From Tetmemena sp. SeJ-2015 (lineage: Eukaryota > Ciliophora > Spirotrichea > Sporadotrichida > Oxytrichidae), in the NCBI GenBank assembly GCA_027382625.1, contig JAJKFJ010022210.1, positions 1 through 64,000 of the forward strand: a DNA stretch of 64,000 nucleotides, given 5' to 3'. Shown here in pieces: positions 1 through 12,583 of this stretch. The position numbers and the translations under genes are program-made. Under the pieces are notes generated by a model. That model was not told where the DNA came from. It searched no databases and saw nothing but the letters and a program-made list of their open reading frames with translations. How positions within the stretch are numbered: the first letter of the stretch is position 1; the number at the start of each line of letters is the position of its first letter.

Positions 1-800
1 TTTGGGGTTTTTTTAAATTAATTTTTAAAAAAAATTTACTTTTTTTTTTTAATTAAAAAATTTTAAAATTAATAAAAAAAAACATTAAATTTAAGGAAAT
101 TTTTTTATAAAAATTTCTTTTTTAATTTGAAATTTTAATTTTTAGCTTATCTTTAAAATAATAATTTTTTTTTTTTATTATTTTTTGAACTTTAATCCCC
201 TTTTTAAAATATTTTAAAACAGCGTAATTCCCCTATTAGTATTTTTTAAAATTTTAAATTAAATTTTTGTTCCTTTTTTTGGGAAGAATCGGTAATACTT
301 TATACAATTTTTATTTTCCATAGCAATGCTTATAAACTTTTAATAGAATAAAAATAAAGAGTTATGAAAAAAATTTCTTTAATTATAGAAGTTTGCATTT
401 AAAATTAAATATTTTTTATATTATATTTTTTAATTTTAAAAGTATAAGTAATTTAGTGAGTTTGAGTTAGTTTTAAAAAATTTAATGAAATTTTAAAATT
501 AAAGTTATTTAATCATTTTGAATTATATTCATTTTTCAAGATTCTCTAAGATAAAGTTAGAATATAACTAATTTTGTGCCTTTTATCTTAACTTTATATT
601 AATGTTTATTCCAATACTAATTTTTAATTACTTTAGCATCCCATATTTAAATATCTGCACTTGAATTCTTTTGGCCCTTATTTTTACTCTTTTTTATTCT
701 TTGAATTTTTAAATTTTTTTGGGAAAAATTTTAATTGAAAAGCCTCCTTTAAAAAAAAATTCTGAATCAAATTTTTTAAAAACCTTTAAAATGGATTTTT
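1..800. other. homopolymer-rich, low-complexity left edge
   Basis: This stretch is dominated by runs of A and T, with doubled or tripled letters throughout, and no reading frame resembling the family can be followed. It has the same texture as 10480-10700, 12680-13480 and 16410-16570. I see no gene. It may be poorly resolved assembly rather than real sequence. Confidence 0.6.
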
Positions 801-879
801 TATTTTTTTTCTTTTCATTATGTTAAAATTTTAAATATCATTGTAAATTTGCTACCTCACTTAAAAGTATCTCAAATTT

Positions 880-1736
880 TCAAGTGGATTCTCCAATAAC
901 TTTCTTGAAATTCTCTTTATAGCAAGTAATTATTCATATCCTCTTTGAATATTGGAGTTGAATACTCCTGATTTTACTCTTCCTCTTCTGATATCATCCA
1001 AATGATGCTTTCTAAATTTCTAAACTGCTAAAACTATTCTATCATTAATTCGCCGCAATAAGTATTGACTACGATTAATTCCCTTTAAATTATTTCATTA
1101 CAGCAAAATCTTCGCAAAAAGGAAGAAAGCAATCTATAAAAACAAGTTCTTCTCAAATACATCTTTTTAAAGGGTTTTTTAAAATATGATTGAAATAAAA
1201 GCTGGGTTTTTTTCCACCCCTTTAATTTTCTATAAAGTTTTAAAACTAATCCTCTTGAATTTAGTTCTTTCATTGAAGCAGAAATAGTATTTTTTCTCTC
1301 TGTTGATGTACTTAATATTCCGAGGTACGAGTTTAGAGTAATCTCCATCTCCGAGACTTGAAATTGCATCAAGGTAAATAGGAGGACTGCCTTTATGTTC
1401 CAAGTCTATAAATACATTCGTTTAAGAAACCTCATTAAAAATTTTAATGAAATCCTCTGCTGTATTCTCCAAAATATTGCAAGTTTTTTGGTCTTCAGTG
1501 TTGAAAACTAGTGTGTAAACTTTTGAGAAAGTCATAAAGTAAATATGCAAATTCTATTGTTTAATGTAAGGAATTTCAAGGCAATGCACTCGGAGAGAGT
1601 AATCTTCACTCACTATATTTTTCAGTTTTTAAACTAAATCTCTTGTTTTGTGATCAAGTTTAGAAAGATTTCTGAAACTGAAGTTCAAATCTAACAGCTA
1701 GAAAATTGCAAGTTTTAAGTTATCATAAATTATCAT
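880..1736 (-). pseudogene. M1: family member, 3' end lost, frameshifted
   Basis: Start ATG at 1736-1734 opens a family N-terminus: M-I-I-Y-D-N-L-K-L, then F-x-L-L-D-L-N-F-S-F and L-S-K-L-D. The frame runs through N-V-F-I-D-L-E and S-K-L-V-P-R-N-I-K near 1340. The conserved motif E-L-I-V-V-N-T-Y-C-G-E-L-M continues in another frame below about 1100, so at least one indel lies between 1090 and 1340. A weak match to the L-E-Y-L-E-F strand is visible near 880, after which the sequence dissolves into homopolymers and the C-terminal third is missing. It is either a truncated copy or a gene damaged by assembly. Confidence 0.6.
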
Positions 1737-1925
1737 CTTAATATAAATTAAATTACTCTTTAAATAAAGTTTTGCGCATAAATTAACTCTCAATATATAC
1801 AAATATTCAATTAAGAGTATTTATTTATGAAATTTAAATCTTTAAAATTAATTAAGGGTATCATTTTCATTTTTACATTAAAGTAACAACATATTTAAAT
1901 ATACGAATTTTTTTATTTAACCTTC

Positions 1926-3513
1926 TCAAAACGGCTTAAAAGAAACTTCCTTGAAGTAAAGTTCAGATTAGCACTTTTTAAGCTGAAATTTTAAATTATA
2001 AGTGTCTTGAAAGCCAACTCTTTTCAAGCATTTAACTGTAGCATTTTGTAATTTCTACTTGTTTCTTTTCTGAAATTTAAAATCAATTTCTTTTTTGTTT
2101 AACTCTTTAACTTCATTCCATTAAAATTGTCCAAACACAATTATTCTTTATATGTGCATTGTAATTTTAATTGCTCTATAAAATTTGAAAAGAGCTAAAA
2201 TATCTTGAATATTAGCCTCCTCCTCCTAAACTCTGATAACCACCTCTATCTTGCAAGTGTAGTGGATGTTTGATATTATTTTCTGAATCTTGCTAAATTT
2301 CTTAATTTCGAATTCCAGAAACTTAAGTTACAACATATCTCTCAGCAGATATCCTTTTAAGCTATTGATCAGATTGTAGTTTTAAAGCTCCTGTTTCAAG
2401 CATTCTTTCTATTCCACTGGAGTGATTAACCATTTCAACCTTTAGAGATTCTTAAACTTTCGAATTTCTCTTATAAAGGGCTCACTGCAGTAAGTATTCC
2501 TCACTGATAAATTTACAAGATTGCTATGAAAATGGGGACAAATAAAATAGAGCAAGATTGAGTTTTTTAATTTCCAAGTGCAAGTAGTCTAAATTTAATC
2601 TTCAAGTTAGATTGCTCTCTATTATAAATAAACATCATTCAAAAAATTATTTATTGAAAGAATCAGATTGAAAAAGAGAATAATTTAATTAATTTTATAA
2701 TTTAGAAAGCATTTTTCTAACTTTCACATGGAATTTATATAGAATCCTTACTTTTATATAAAATACATATCTCAGTATAGGTTTAAAGATTCCCTCGTAT
2801 TAAACAAACTCGGAATGGGATAACTTTGAATTTAATTATAACCATTACTTAAAAAATATTTTAGTTACATTTCAAGGTAAGGAAAATCTGATTTAAGCCC
2901 AAATAATCCGAAAAATAAATCCCTATTAATCCAAACTTTCTTAATTTCATTTTCAATTTAATTCTTACAATAAATTATATGCTTCTCTCTTAAGATAATC
3001 AATCGATTTTTTATGCAATGAAATTCTATTAAATTTGAGTATTTGAAAGTTAATCCAATGTCTAGGAGTATGCCATTCCTCAAAACAAAATGAATGAAAC
3101 TGTATTTTCCTAGGGATCAACCAGACTAGAGCTTCCTTCCCGAGCATTTAAAAGATCTCAGTATTTAGAGGAACAGTTCCTAACTTTTCCAAATCAATAT
3201 AAGTTTGACTTTAGGCTTGCAATCCAAGATTCACTAAAAAGATCTCTGCCTGCTCCTCGATAATATCTTTTTCTTGAAGTGAGGTATCAAGTGTAAATCT
3301 ATAGGCTCTTGAAAATTAATAAACATAGGTTTCATGCCTTTCTTATTTGGGAATAACAATGCAGTTGATTCTTAATGCTTCCTTCTCAGACACTCTTGTC
3401 TTTAGAAGCAGCAAGATTTCTCTCAGATGCTGGTTCAACTTTGAAATCTTCCTGAAATTCAAATTTAGAGGGAGATTCTCAAATATTTTAAGCATTAAAC
3501 TTGCACCTAACAT
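1926..3513 (-). CDS. M2: F-box-like/LRR-like family member, frameshifted
   Basis: Start at 3513 gives M-L-G-A-S-L-M-L-K-I-F-E-N-L, then R-K-I-S-K-L-N, a good family N-terminus. The frame is open past T-Y-I-D-L-E to about 2957, where an in-frame TGA can be bypassed by a one-base shift beside an AT run. The terminal motif S-E-L-Y-F-K-E-V-S-F-K-P-F is followed by TGA at 1928-1926. The middle (2000-2950) is more diverged than in other members, and further small indels are likely there. The gene is about 300 nt longer than the usual 1.27 kb, so an undetected insertion in the middle is possible. Confidence 0.6.
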
Positions 3514-3715
3514 TTGCACTTGGTTTTCAAAGTTCAGAAATAATTAAAAATATATTATAAACTTTTGGGAAACCTTTTAATATATTTTTGATTAAAATTA
3601 TACAAAAATTAAATAAATAATTTATTACCATTTAGAATTAAAGAATTTGATTAAATTATTTACGATATGTGGTTAATAAAAGCATTTTTAAATTAATCTA
3701 TAGAGTCAAATTAAT

Positions 3716-4030
3716 TTGAACAATTTTCCAGAGAAATTAATCCATCTAAATTTATATATTCATCTTATGATCGATGGAATAAAAATTCAGACAGTAATCT
3801 CCACACTTTTGAATATCAAATAAATTGGGAGAGACCTAATAACCTTAAAGTGGTAATGAAGAAAGCAGCCATTTTATTTGATTAAAGATAGTTTTAAGTA
3901 AGATTACTGTTGATAGTCTTTATCCATCTTACATCCATTCATAAAATTCTAATTTAATATCAATTGTAACGCTCGTTGTCTAAAAATTGATGGACATAGA
4001 AATAGATATTCTGCTATTTGTATACAGTGC
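3716..4030 (-). pseudogene. gene fragment downstream of M3
   Basis: An open minus-strand frame of about 100 codons lies between the stop of M3 and the 3' flank. It contains S-S-L-P-L-Q then S-P-N-L-F-D-I, which recalls the C-terminal block of M7 (S-S-L-P-Q-I-C-L-P-N-L-D-L). In another frame the stretch ends F-S-G-K-L-F-K-L-I then TGA at 3718-3716, like a family C-terminus. It is probably a remnant of a neighbouring copy. No start codon is visible. Confidence 0.35.
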
Positions 4031-4078
4031 TCTATAAATTCTTAACAAATTAAAAATTTAAACTAATTATCATTTCAT

Positions 4079-5388
4079 TCATTTATTGAATTTGAACTTC
4101 TAATCCGTGATTGTTGATTTAGAAAAATTCTTACAAAATATTCTTTATTTCAAGTCTGGCCACGTAATTACCCATTCTTCCTTTTTCTACTTACAAATAT
4201 ATCTATATCTTTTCTTGATCTCAATTTATTTATCTTTAAGAAGGAAATATTTCTGATTACTTTCATTTAAATCATTAAATTTTTTATAAATAGAATCTGA
4301 GTAAACTAAATGTTCAGCGTGGATTAATATTTCCAACATTCTCATATTAGGTGAAAAGTGAGATTATATTTTCTAATCTAACAAGTTCTTCTAATAAATG
4401 AAATGTTACTTTTAACTATTCCTTTGGCTAAATGAAGCTAAATATTTTATACATTTTATCGAAATCCTTTATATCTACCTCTAAATAGTTTAAGTTTTCA
4501 AATCTCTCCAGTATATCTACTTTAAAATAATTTAACATTTCATATCGTTTGATCCTTTTCTTGAAAATTGAAAATTCTTCTTCAATGGGATTATTAGCAG
4601 ATATTCTCCAAACTATACTTTCAAGTTTCTCAAACTTAGTAATTTCCTCTACGATGCAATCCCTACTGAAATATGAGTTTATGACTGTTAGCTATTTTAT
4701 GTTTTTCATTTTATCAAAGCCTTTTATTGTGGGAATATAAGAATTCTCAAAGGTCAGCTCCTCAGTCACATCTTTGAAAAATTACATGTTTTAAAAATTT
4801 AGCGTGTTTTTGAAATCTTAAAAGCCAAACATATCAAGTTACCCCCTTCTTAAATACTAAATTGACTCTTGATAAAATACAGTGTTTCTAAACTTTATAC
4901 TTTTAAATAGGTCAAAATATTTTATGAATCTTTAATCTATAGCCTAATTTTATTTGAATGTCAAATTTCTTGCGATAAATAAATTATTGCCTTTCTGGGA
5001 AAAAAGCCTCAAGAAAAAGAATGAAGTTTTATTTAAATCCATGCATATTTATATCTATAAATACACTTCCTTTTTAATGTATTTTGAGTAAGAAAATTAA
5101 GGAGTCTAAGCTGTGTGCATCCTAAATTCTATTCTCGTTTTGATATTGAACATCGAAAGTGAATGCATAAGAAAAATTAAAGAGGTACTTGTAGTCTTTG
5201 CGGTAGTCAATTTTTCTTTTTATATTGCAATAAAATATTAAGGAGCTGGAGCTGCCAATTCGATTTTTCAATCTAAGCAAAACTTATCGCACTACTCGGC
5301 TAAGCTTTGAAAGCCGAAGCAAACAGAAATTCAAATTTAAGTATTCAAATACTAGCAATTTCAAATTATCATTAATCAACCATCTTGT
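4079..5388 (-). CDS. M3: family member with start-side and C-terminal frameshifts
   Basis: The frame N-D-N-L-K-L-L-V-F-E-Y-L-N-L-N-F begins about 5375 without an in-frame ATG. The nearest ATG (about 5386) is one base out of phase. From there the frame is open through S-V-F-I-D-I-N-M-H-G, I-A-R-N-L, Q-L-T-V-I-N-S-Y-F-S, L-E-S-I-V-W-R-I-S and Y-L-E-V-D-I to about 4360. A one-base shift is then needed to reach L-E-I-L-I-H-A-E and the stop TGA at 4081-4079. It is closest to M4, with long identical stretches between 4570-4790 and 6240-6440. The pair probably arose by a recent duplication. Confidence 0.65.
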
Positions 5389-5764
5389 TAATTTTATTTT
5401 ATTATGTTTATATCTAGTATTTATAAATTATAGCAAAATAAATTTTATTAAAAAAAATAAATTAAAATTTTATAAATTTTTAAGTTATGAATTTAGAATA
5501 AATGTTTAATAAAGAATTCAAAAGTTTTATATTCAAAATTAAAAGTAGAAATATTTATAAATGATTTGTAAATTGCAAACTGAAATTCTATCATCATATC
5601 ATAAAATTATTTTACTTGAATCTTTTTAAAATTAAACTTTAAAAAAATATTTCTACATCATATCTCTTACCTTCTAATGAAAAAAATGCGACTGATAATT
5701 TTTAGTCTCAGGAAAATAATTTTAGGTAATTTATGGCATATTTATTTAAAATTAATACAATAAT

Positions 5765-7030
5765 TCAGATTTTAAGATTAGAAAAATTATTAACATATAT
5801 TTTAGATCTTATTTCTGACCATTTAATCTTCAGTGTTCCTTTTTTATTAAAAGAGCTATTTCTTTTCTTGATTTGAATTTAATTACCATTGATGAGCAAA
5901 TCTTTTTGATTCTATGAACCTTAATTATCCTCATTTTGACTATAATAAATTGTATTTGATGAAACCAAGTTTTAAGCATGAATTATTATCTCTAGATCTA
6001 AAAATTAAGCAAGAAGCTAGATCACTCTCTCTAATTAAACCTACTCCTCTAATAAATGAAAGATCATTTTTTGCTCTTCCTTTGGCTTAATGTAACTTAG
6101 TATTTCTGGAATTTTGTCAAATTACTCTATATCTACTTCTAAGTACTTTAAGCTTTCAAATTTCTCAAGTATCACTGCTTTGAAGCTCTTTTTTAATTTA
6201 TAATTTTCTATTTTATCCTAGAAAAATAGTTCTTCTTCAATGGGATTATTAGCACTTATTTTCCAAACTATACTTTCAAGTTTCTCAAACTTGGTAATTT
6301 CCTCTACGATGCAATCTCTACTGAAATATGAGTTGATGACTGTTAGCTATTTTATGTTTTTCATTTTATCAAACCCTATTAGTGTGGGAATATAAGAATT
6401 CTCAAAGGTCAGTTCTTCAGTCACATCTTTGAAAAATTACATGTTTTCAAGCTTCACCTTATTCTTGAATGAATATAGTTCTTACATGTTTAGTGACCCT
6501 CATCTTAAAAACTTAATTGCTTCCTTATAAAAGATAGTATTTCTAAACACTATGCTTTTAAAAAGGTCAAAGTATTATATACATTTTTCATCAATAGTCT
6601 GATTTTAAATAAAAGACAAATTTCTCGCAATCAATTAACCATTCTGTGAAAATTACCTCATGAAAAACGAGGCTATTGATTTACATCCATGCATATTTAT
6701 ATCAATGAAAACAGTTTTCTTTGAATGCATCTTGAGTAAGAAAAGAAAGGAATCCACTTTATGGATCTCCTTGCCATTAATTTCGTCTTGATGTTAAATA
6801 ATAAAAGTATATGCCTAAGAGTAATCGAAGATGTACTTATGCTTCAAAAGGTCATTGATGTTTCTTTATTTGAAATAAACTGTTAAAGTGCGAGTGTTGC
6901 CGATTCTATTTTTCAATTAAAGTAATACCTATCGCATCCTGCGGCTAAGTTTTGAGAGCCAAAGGAAAGTGAAATTTACTTCGAAGTATTCAAAGATTAG
7001 TAATTTCAAGTTATCAATTAGTATTATCAT
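5765..7030 (-). CDS. M4: full-length family member with one in-frame TGA
   Basis: 1266 nt, 422 codons in a single frame from ATG at 7030 (M-I-I-L-I-D-N-L-K-L-L-I-F-E-Y) to TGA at 5767-5765. Landmarks in order are L-S-K-L-S-R, T-V-F-I-D-I-N-M-H-G, I-A-R-N-L, L-T-V-I-N-S-Y-F-S, S-I-V-W-K-I-S and Y-L-E-V-D-I. Codon 177 (6502-6500) is TGA, where the paralogue M3 has an arginine codon (AGG). Apart from that codon the frame is intact, so it is either a very young nonsense mutation or a TGA that is tolerated. The same frame also happens to be open upstream to about 7429. The family start is preferred because paralogues begin there. Confidence 0.8.
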
Positions 7031-7620
7031 CTTTTTAATTAGGATAATTTTTTTATTAAAAAGATAATTTATATAGTGTTGTGGTTGATCATTTAAATAA
7101 ATATTTGTTTTAAGGGCAGTAAATAGAATGATTACGCTACACAATTCCAATAAATCATATTATGGAATTAAAGTTAGCTTCAATACAAACTCAAATTATT
7201 AAATAAAGCATTTCATAATTTAAATAGTATGCGCAAGCAATTTCTGAATGCATAATAATTTTTTTAATTTAATTTTCTTCTGAAGAGCATTTAAATATAT
7301 CTTAAATCTTTTCTTGTGGCATAACATTAAAATAAAAAGGTTTCTTTCATTTTTCATAAAATTGTATTTTAAAACATCAATAAACTCTTCATATTCTTTA
7401 TGCTTATAAACTAAAAAACATTGATGCAAAACTATTTAATTTTGGAAAAAAGAATTCTGAAGTTATAATCCTTCAAGCATTTATTTCATATTATATTTAA
7501 ATATATTATAACTATTTAATACAAGAAGACATTTTATAAAACGAAAATATCGCAATTAGTTTGAATTCTCTTAACTAAAAAGGCATAATTGGCTTAAAAT
7601 GTATAATGATCATAGTTTTA
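7031..7620. other. spacer between M4 and M5
   Basis: AT-rich. A minus-strand frame starting with ATG at 7429 is open for 133 codons directly into M4 in the same phase. It has no similarity to other family members. In DNA of this composition, with TGA as the only stop, such runs are expected by chance. No other feature seen. Confidence 0.5.
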
Positions 7621-9735
7621 TCAAAAATTAATTAAGCTGAGCACTTCAAAACTCACCTATGAAATGTTCAAATATTTCAAATTATTTAAAGAATACATCA
7701 TTTTCTCACTATTTATTGAAATCTTTTATAACTTTGCATTTTAATAGGACTCCTCTCCAAACTAATCAAAGGTAAAATAGAAACATTCCCATTTTGATAT
7801 CTCTTAATAGATTTAAATGGCTTCCTTACTGTTAATTTTACTAAATAGAGATTTATTTTCAAGCCTTAGCTCTCGAATTTGTAGAATAAAGAGTAAACTT
7901 AATCTAAAAATATATCGGGTGTGCTCTGGATAAATATCTACAAATCTAAATTAGGGAGGCAAGTTAATGGCAGGTATGACAAGATATTATCTATATTTTC
8001 GAAATTAATTTCTCTGAAACTGAGTTTTTTGAGATTTTTCATATTTTTTAGTAGCGATCCGTGCAATATTTTCCTTAAGGTCATGACATCAAATGTAAAA
8101 ACATTTTCAATTTCTAAAAAGTCAAACTCAATGTGCTTCCATTATATTTATTCTACATTATGAAGCTAAGAGAGCTCCCTGATAACATAGCCACTTAAAT
8201 AGGATTTTTTAACTTCTAAGAGTTTTAATAATTTCATCTCTCACCAGCACTCGCAGAATATTAAAATGCTATTTAGGAATTTAAGATAAACTGTCTTGAA
8301 TCCTTCACTAATTTACTTCTGTTTAATTTACTCTCTATCGATTTAATATGGCTTAAATTTTATTTTAGACAGGAAGATAATAATTTAGGCTTAAAAATAT
8401 TCTATAGATAATTAACAAAATAATTTAATTCAATAATATATTTGCTTAATTTTTTATTTATGTACATAATTTAGACTCTAAAAGATAAAACTTTGAATAA
8501 TTTTTACAAAATATTCAAACTTTTATAATTGATTCCTTGACACAAACTAATTCTAACATAATTATTATAGAATTTATAATGGAATAAGAAATCATGATTA
8601 ATTATTTAGTCAATAGTCAGATTATTTTTTATAAAATATTTCAAAGATGAAAAATATTTCACAGAAAATTTCATAAATCTTTTACTTATTTAAACTTAAC
8701 TCACTTATATCTTGGAGATTAATTTGGTTAATTTTCTAAAAAATATTCCTTTAAATTTAACTTTTAAATTTATATTACTAACAGATTAATTTTATTATGT
8801 TTTAACATAGGGAAAGAGAGAAAGCAACAGATTTTGATGCTATGTTATAATATCTTAAATTTATTAAAATTTCTAATGATTATGACTTGATGTCTGACTT
8901 AATTTATTATATTTTGTAAGTAATTTTAAAATAAATTTCGCCTATATTGCTGATTTTCCTAAACAGAACTCTTTTTAAGTAAGTGTGCATATTCTTTACC
9001 AATAATCACGTTTTCTACGTTGATTATTCAAAACATCCTCCACTAATAGAAATCGAATTCAGCTGGAATACTTCCATCTTTAATAGTTAATTAGTTCATA
9101 TAAAACTTTTCATATTTTCCTTCTAATAGACTGTCAAAATTGTGATTTGGAATAAATTGCGAGCTTTATATTCAAAATCAATTAATAATCTTCAATGCGT
9201 AGTGTTTTAAAAAAGAAGATCTAGGAAAGTTTCAGCATTCTTAATATTGCTCGAAATATTTATTTAATTGTTTTTAATTTTATTGTGTAATAAAAATAAA
9301 TTTAAGAACAAAAAATTTAAAAATAAATTGAAGAAGAATAAATAAGATAAAAAATATTTTTAATACAAATTTCATGTTTAAGTTATATCTTTCATATAGA
9401 TAATTTCTTTAAATATAAAATTGAGTAATTAAAATTTGAAATAAATTCGTTAAACTATATTATTTGGGCAATAACTTGGCTTAATTTATCACTTGTGCAA
9501 TTAAATACAATTTTATATCTTTTGTATATTCGAAATACATATTTTTAGTTATCTTGATCTATCTTGGGGAGCTATGTGCATGAAATTCTTATGAACTATA
9601 AATTATCTTTTCTATTTAGCTGCTACTATACTTTTAATCTTTCATTTTTATTTAATTTTGAGATTTTTGTGAAGGAGATATTAGGCTGCAGAAATTAGTA
9701 TACAATAGACCTTAAATTTTAAGCAAGCACTTATT
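7621..9735 (-). pseudogene. M5: diverged family gene split into three blocks (copy 1)
   Basis: Three coding blocks are separated by AT-rich sequence. The N block (about 9735-9480) has the diverged N-terminal part. The middle block (about 9250-8945) has N-A-E-T-F-L then L-L-I-D-F-E-Y-K-A. The C block (about 8380-7621) has E-L-S-Q-L-H-N-V-E-Q-I-Q-W-K-H, then L-P-N-L-D-L, and ends F-E-V-L-S-L-I-N-F then TGA at 7623-7621. The middle block has an in-frame TGA just before L-L-I-D-F-E-Y, shared with M7. The C block has a TGA before its first ATG (8237) and a one-base frameshift near 7790 relative to M7. It is part of a duplicated segment. The split may reflect inserted sequence rather than decay. 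Confidence 0.5.
8385..8940. other. AT-rich interruption inside M5
   Basis: About 560 bp without coding potential between the middle and C blocks of M5. Its borders carry similar heptamers, GCAATAT on the 5' side and GCCATAT on the 3' side. Joining the blocks across them keeps frame: E-N-Q-Q-Y then I-D-R-E-Q. The equivalent place in M7 (14290-14860) has TCAGTAATATTG and TCAGCAATATTG. An IES-like insertion is possible. Ordinary decay is the alternative. Confidence 0.35.
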
Positions 9736-9739
9736 TTTT

Positions 9740-11320
9740 TGGTTATTAAATATTTTGATCGAACTTTTCTAAGGAAACTTCAACCATTTTATATTAAAAA
9801 TAATTATAAATTAATATAATCTTTGAAGAATTAAATAGTATTATACTTTCAGCCCAGATTTTTCAAAAAACTTTTTTCAGTTTCCATCAGTAAAGCCTTG
9901 ACGAAGGAGGATGAATTTGTATTAAATTATTTTATAACAAGGGACAGTAAGCTCCTTTTGGGCCAAGTGTAGCTAAAACTATTTTTAAATTAAGATAATT
10001 TTACTACTTTATTAATTCCTGCAATTATGATATCAATATCCTTGCTTAGTCTTTGAAATTCTAACATTACAGGCAAACAATCTAAAGTTGCTAAAGGACT
10101 ATCAATTGTGACTCATTGAAATAAAATATGACTTTCTTTCCAGAGGTGCACAAGTGGAGATGACATTACAATATTAAAAAAAGAATATTAAGAACAAAAA
10201 AGATAAAATAATGAAATATTATGATAGAATGAATATGAAAAAATTATCGAGGGTAAGTTAAACAAATAGAATTCACAAGAAAAGAAGAGAATATGTTAAA
10301 TGAGATACATATTTAAAATGCTTTTAAAAAAATCAGGGAGTCAGCTACATGAAATTCAATACCAAGATCATATTTAGGACACAAAAAAAGAGGGTGGGTA
10401 AAAACGGTTTTATAAATGGTCCGACCCTACCCTGCAAACCTTTTAGTGAGGTCTCAAACAGAGCTATATGGGTTTATTTCCCAAGTAGCAACTGAGTCCC
10501 GATTTTGCTTTGGCCTTTCTTGCTTGGCAACTGCCCCAAAAAGCCCCAAAAATTTTTTTTTGGGCTGATGGAGGGCTTTTAGAGAAATTTTGGGCCAAAA
10601 GAAATTCGCCATTTTTGCACATGTATAAAGGGTTACCTTTAAAACCCAATCAAAAAAATTTGATTTTGGATTTCCCCCACCCCGAAAGAAGCTTTTTTTG
10701 AGGCCTAAATATTCAACTGTCCACTAAATAATTCAAGGGCCTCTTTTTGCAATTGTCATCTTTCTAAAATTTAAGTTGCTTAATTTTATTACTTAAAGAT
10801 CCCAAAGAATTGAGATCGTCTCAGGTAGAGTAATCTCCTAATTATTATTCTAGCCAATCATTGACTTCCTTCAATTATATTTTAAGTAAAAATCAGACAT
10901 TTGTATTCAGGTTACTTTAATATTTTATTTATAATTTTAATAAGCGCATCATAAATTTTAATATTTTTAATATCTTTCTTGAGATTAAGTTATTTATAAT
11001 AATTAATTTAAGTCAGTTGAATTTTTTTTTAAGAATCTAAATATATAATTTGAATATTTCTTATTCACTATTTAATTTTAAACTCTTTTTAAAATTTCGA
11101 ATTTAAATTCTAATACACTGCAAAGGTTATTACTTAATAATCTTATTGTAAATTATTTACTTTTTAAAACACTGCCAAATTAATATTTATTATTTCTTAA
11201 AAATATTTGAGAAATAAAAGGAATTTAATTGAATTTATAAAAAACAATGAAATAAAATGTAGGAAATTTATTGCTTTAAAAATTTGGTTAAATTTTTAAG
11301 AAATCAAAGAAAATTTAATT
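9740..11320. other. spacer between M5 and M6 with a conserved GC-rich core
   Basis: It is mostly AT-rich. 10382-10470 is unusually GC-rich for this window and is conserved in the second copy at 16186-16270 (shared words: AGAGGG, GGTCCGACCC, GAGGTCTCAAACA). 10480-10700 is a patch of inflated homopolymers. The short open frames on both strands there look spurious. 10750-11320 is AT-rich with nothing recognisable. Confidence 0.5.
10382..10470. other. conserved GC-rich core, copy 1
   Basis: It contains GGTCCGACCC and GAGGTCTCAAACAGAGCTAT, retained at 16186-16270 although the flanks have drifted. It could be part of an untranslated RNA or a boundary element. No complete tRNA fold can be drawn. 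Function unknown. Confidence 0.35.
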
Positions 11321-12583
11321 TCATATTTTTCCAAATATGATCTATTAGAAATAAATTGCCTAACTGCTGGTTTCTGACTTTTCTATTTTTAATTCATAAA
11401 AATAGACGTTCTTTGTTCCTCTTTCATTTTAAAATTTTATTCTCTTTGATTCTAGAAAATCATTGTGGCTTATTGAGAAATTAATGTGATCCTACTATTT
11501 TTAACCATAAAAGCCAGTTAAGCCACAAAATTTTATTCGTGGGAGATAAATCTTTATAGGATAGCTAGGGAAACTATTAAAAAAAATTTTGAACATCTTC
11601 ATAGCTTGCCTCGCCATCTATTACATAAATTTTTATTTCTGGTTTAGCGCTTTTATTAAGATAGGATAATGCAGTTCTAATCTTCTCAAAATTTTTAATC
11701 TCAAATTCAAGATACTTCAAGCATTTAAGCTCTCTTAGCATTTTACCTTTGAAACTTTTGCTCAATTTAAAAAACTCAATTTTATTGGTTATTTTTGAAT
11801 CGATGTTCTCAAATTAATATTTCCAAGTTATACTTTGTAGATTTTAGCATTTGGAAAATAGATCAATCATGAGTTTGCTACAATAGGTGCCAATGACTGT
11901 GAGCTTTTCTATTTTTTTGAAAAGATTATTATATTGATCGAAGTAAGGGAGGCTGCAATCGATGAAGATCCATTCCTTAGTGGGGCAATCTAAAAGCTCT
12001 AAAGTTCTGTTTTCTCCCATTTACTACTCCTCCAAGGCGGCTGCAAAACCTGAAAGATTAAGACTGTCTCTTTCAAGGTAACATAAATGGCTATCTTGCA
12101 GAGCAAAATGCTTAAATTTCATAATTTTAAATTAATAGCAGTCGGTGAAATTTATGCCCTCATCCTTAGAAACGTCAGTTATATTCAAATATCGAGGTAT
12201 GATAACTCTAAAATGCCTCTCACTAAGTATTCCTAATACTTCTTCTTGAAGAAGGCCTTTTTTAAATCGAAATCAACAAAAACTTGCCTATCTCTGATTC
12301 CTAGTGCTCTAAGGAATTAAACTGCTGACTTCTAAACTTAACTTTGTTTAGTATTTTTGAAGATAAAATTATACGCATTTGCAAATTAGAGTATATAGTC
12401 TTCTACCTCTTAATCTAAATTAGGTGGCTCCATGCAATGTATTCTCAAACAGGCATCTTCATCAAGCCTGTTTTTAAGTTGGAGCAGAAGTTTTCTAATA
12501 CGAGAATTAAGCTTTGCTAGAATCCTAAAGCAGAAGTTCATATCTAGGTATTCGAAAGTTTAAAGTTTTAAGTTATCAAATAT
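11321..12583 (-). pseudogene. M6: family member, start codon lost (ATG to ATA)
   Basis: The 1263-nt span begins F-D-N-L-K-L-x-x-F-E-Y-L-D-M-N-F. The codon before it is ATA at 12583-12581, where the duplicate M8 has ATG. Downstream are V-F-V-D-F-D-L, L-T-V-I-G-T-Y-C-S-K-L-M, S-I-T-W-K-Y, F-K-G-K-M-L-R-E-L-K-C-L, Y-L-E-F-E-I and V-I-D-G-E-A-S-Y-E-D-V, then S-S-x-A-I-Y-F, stop TGA 11323-11321. A one-base change in an A run near 12265 shifts frame after V-D-F-D-L-K-K, and another shift restores it towards the C-terminus. Residues 300 onward are near-identical to M8, so the lesions are recent or are sequencing errors in homopolymers. Confidence 0.65.

Noticed and set aside
1..12. TTTGGGGTTTT at the very start as a telomere remnant
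   Set aside because: Only one unit, in the wrong orientation for a left chromosome end, and the same word appears in the homopolymer patch near 13230.
3347..3547. Plus-strand open frames of 60-80 codons, for example 3347-3547, 4549-4740, 7921-8163, 17696-17902, 20480-20668, 33999-34223, 36530-36733, 40243-40434, 57106-57321 and 63682-63882
   Set aside because: Each lies antisense to a conserved minus-strand family gene and simply mirrors its codons; none has its own start context or conservation.
7031..7429. N-terminal extension of M4 starting M-H-Q-C-F-L
   Set aside because: Open in frame with M4, but no other member has it; runs of this length are not rare when only TGA stops translation at this AT content.
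10464..10701. Overlapping 61- and 63-codon frames on opposite strands
   Set aside because: They lie in a homopolymer-inflated patch, are mutual antisense shadows, and have no counterpart in the second copy of the segment.
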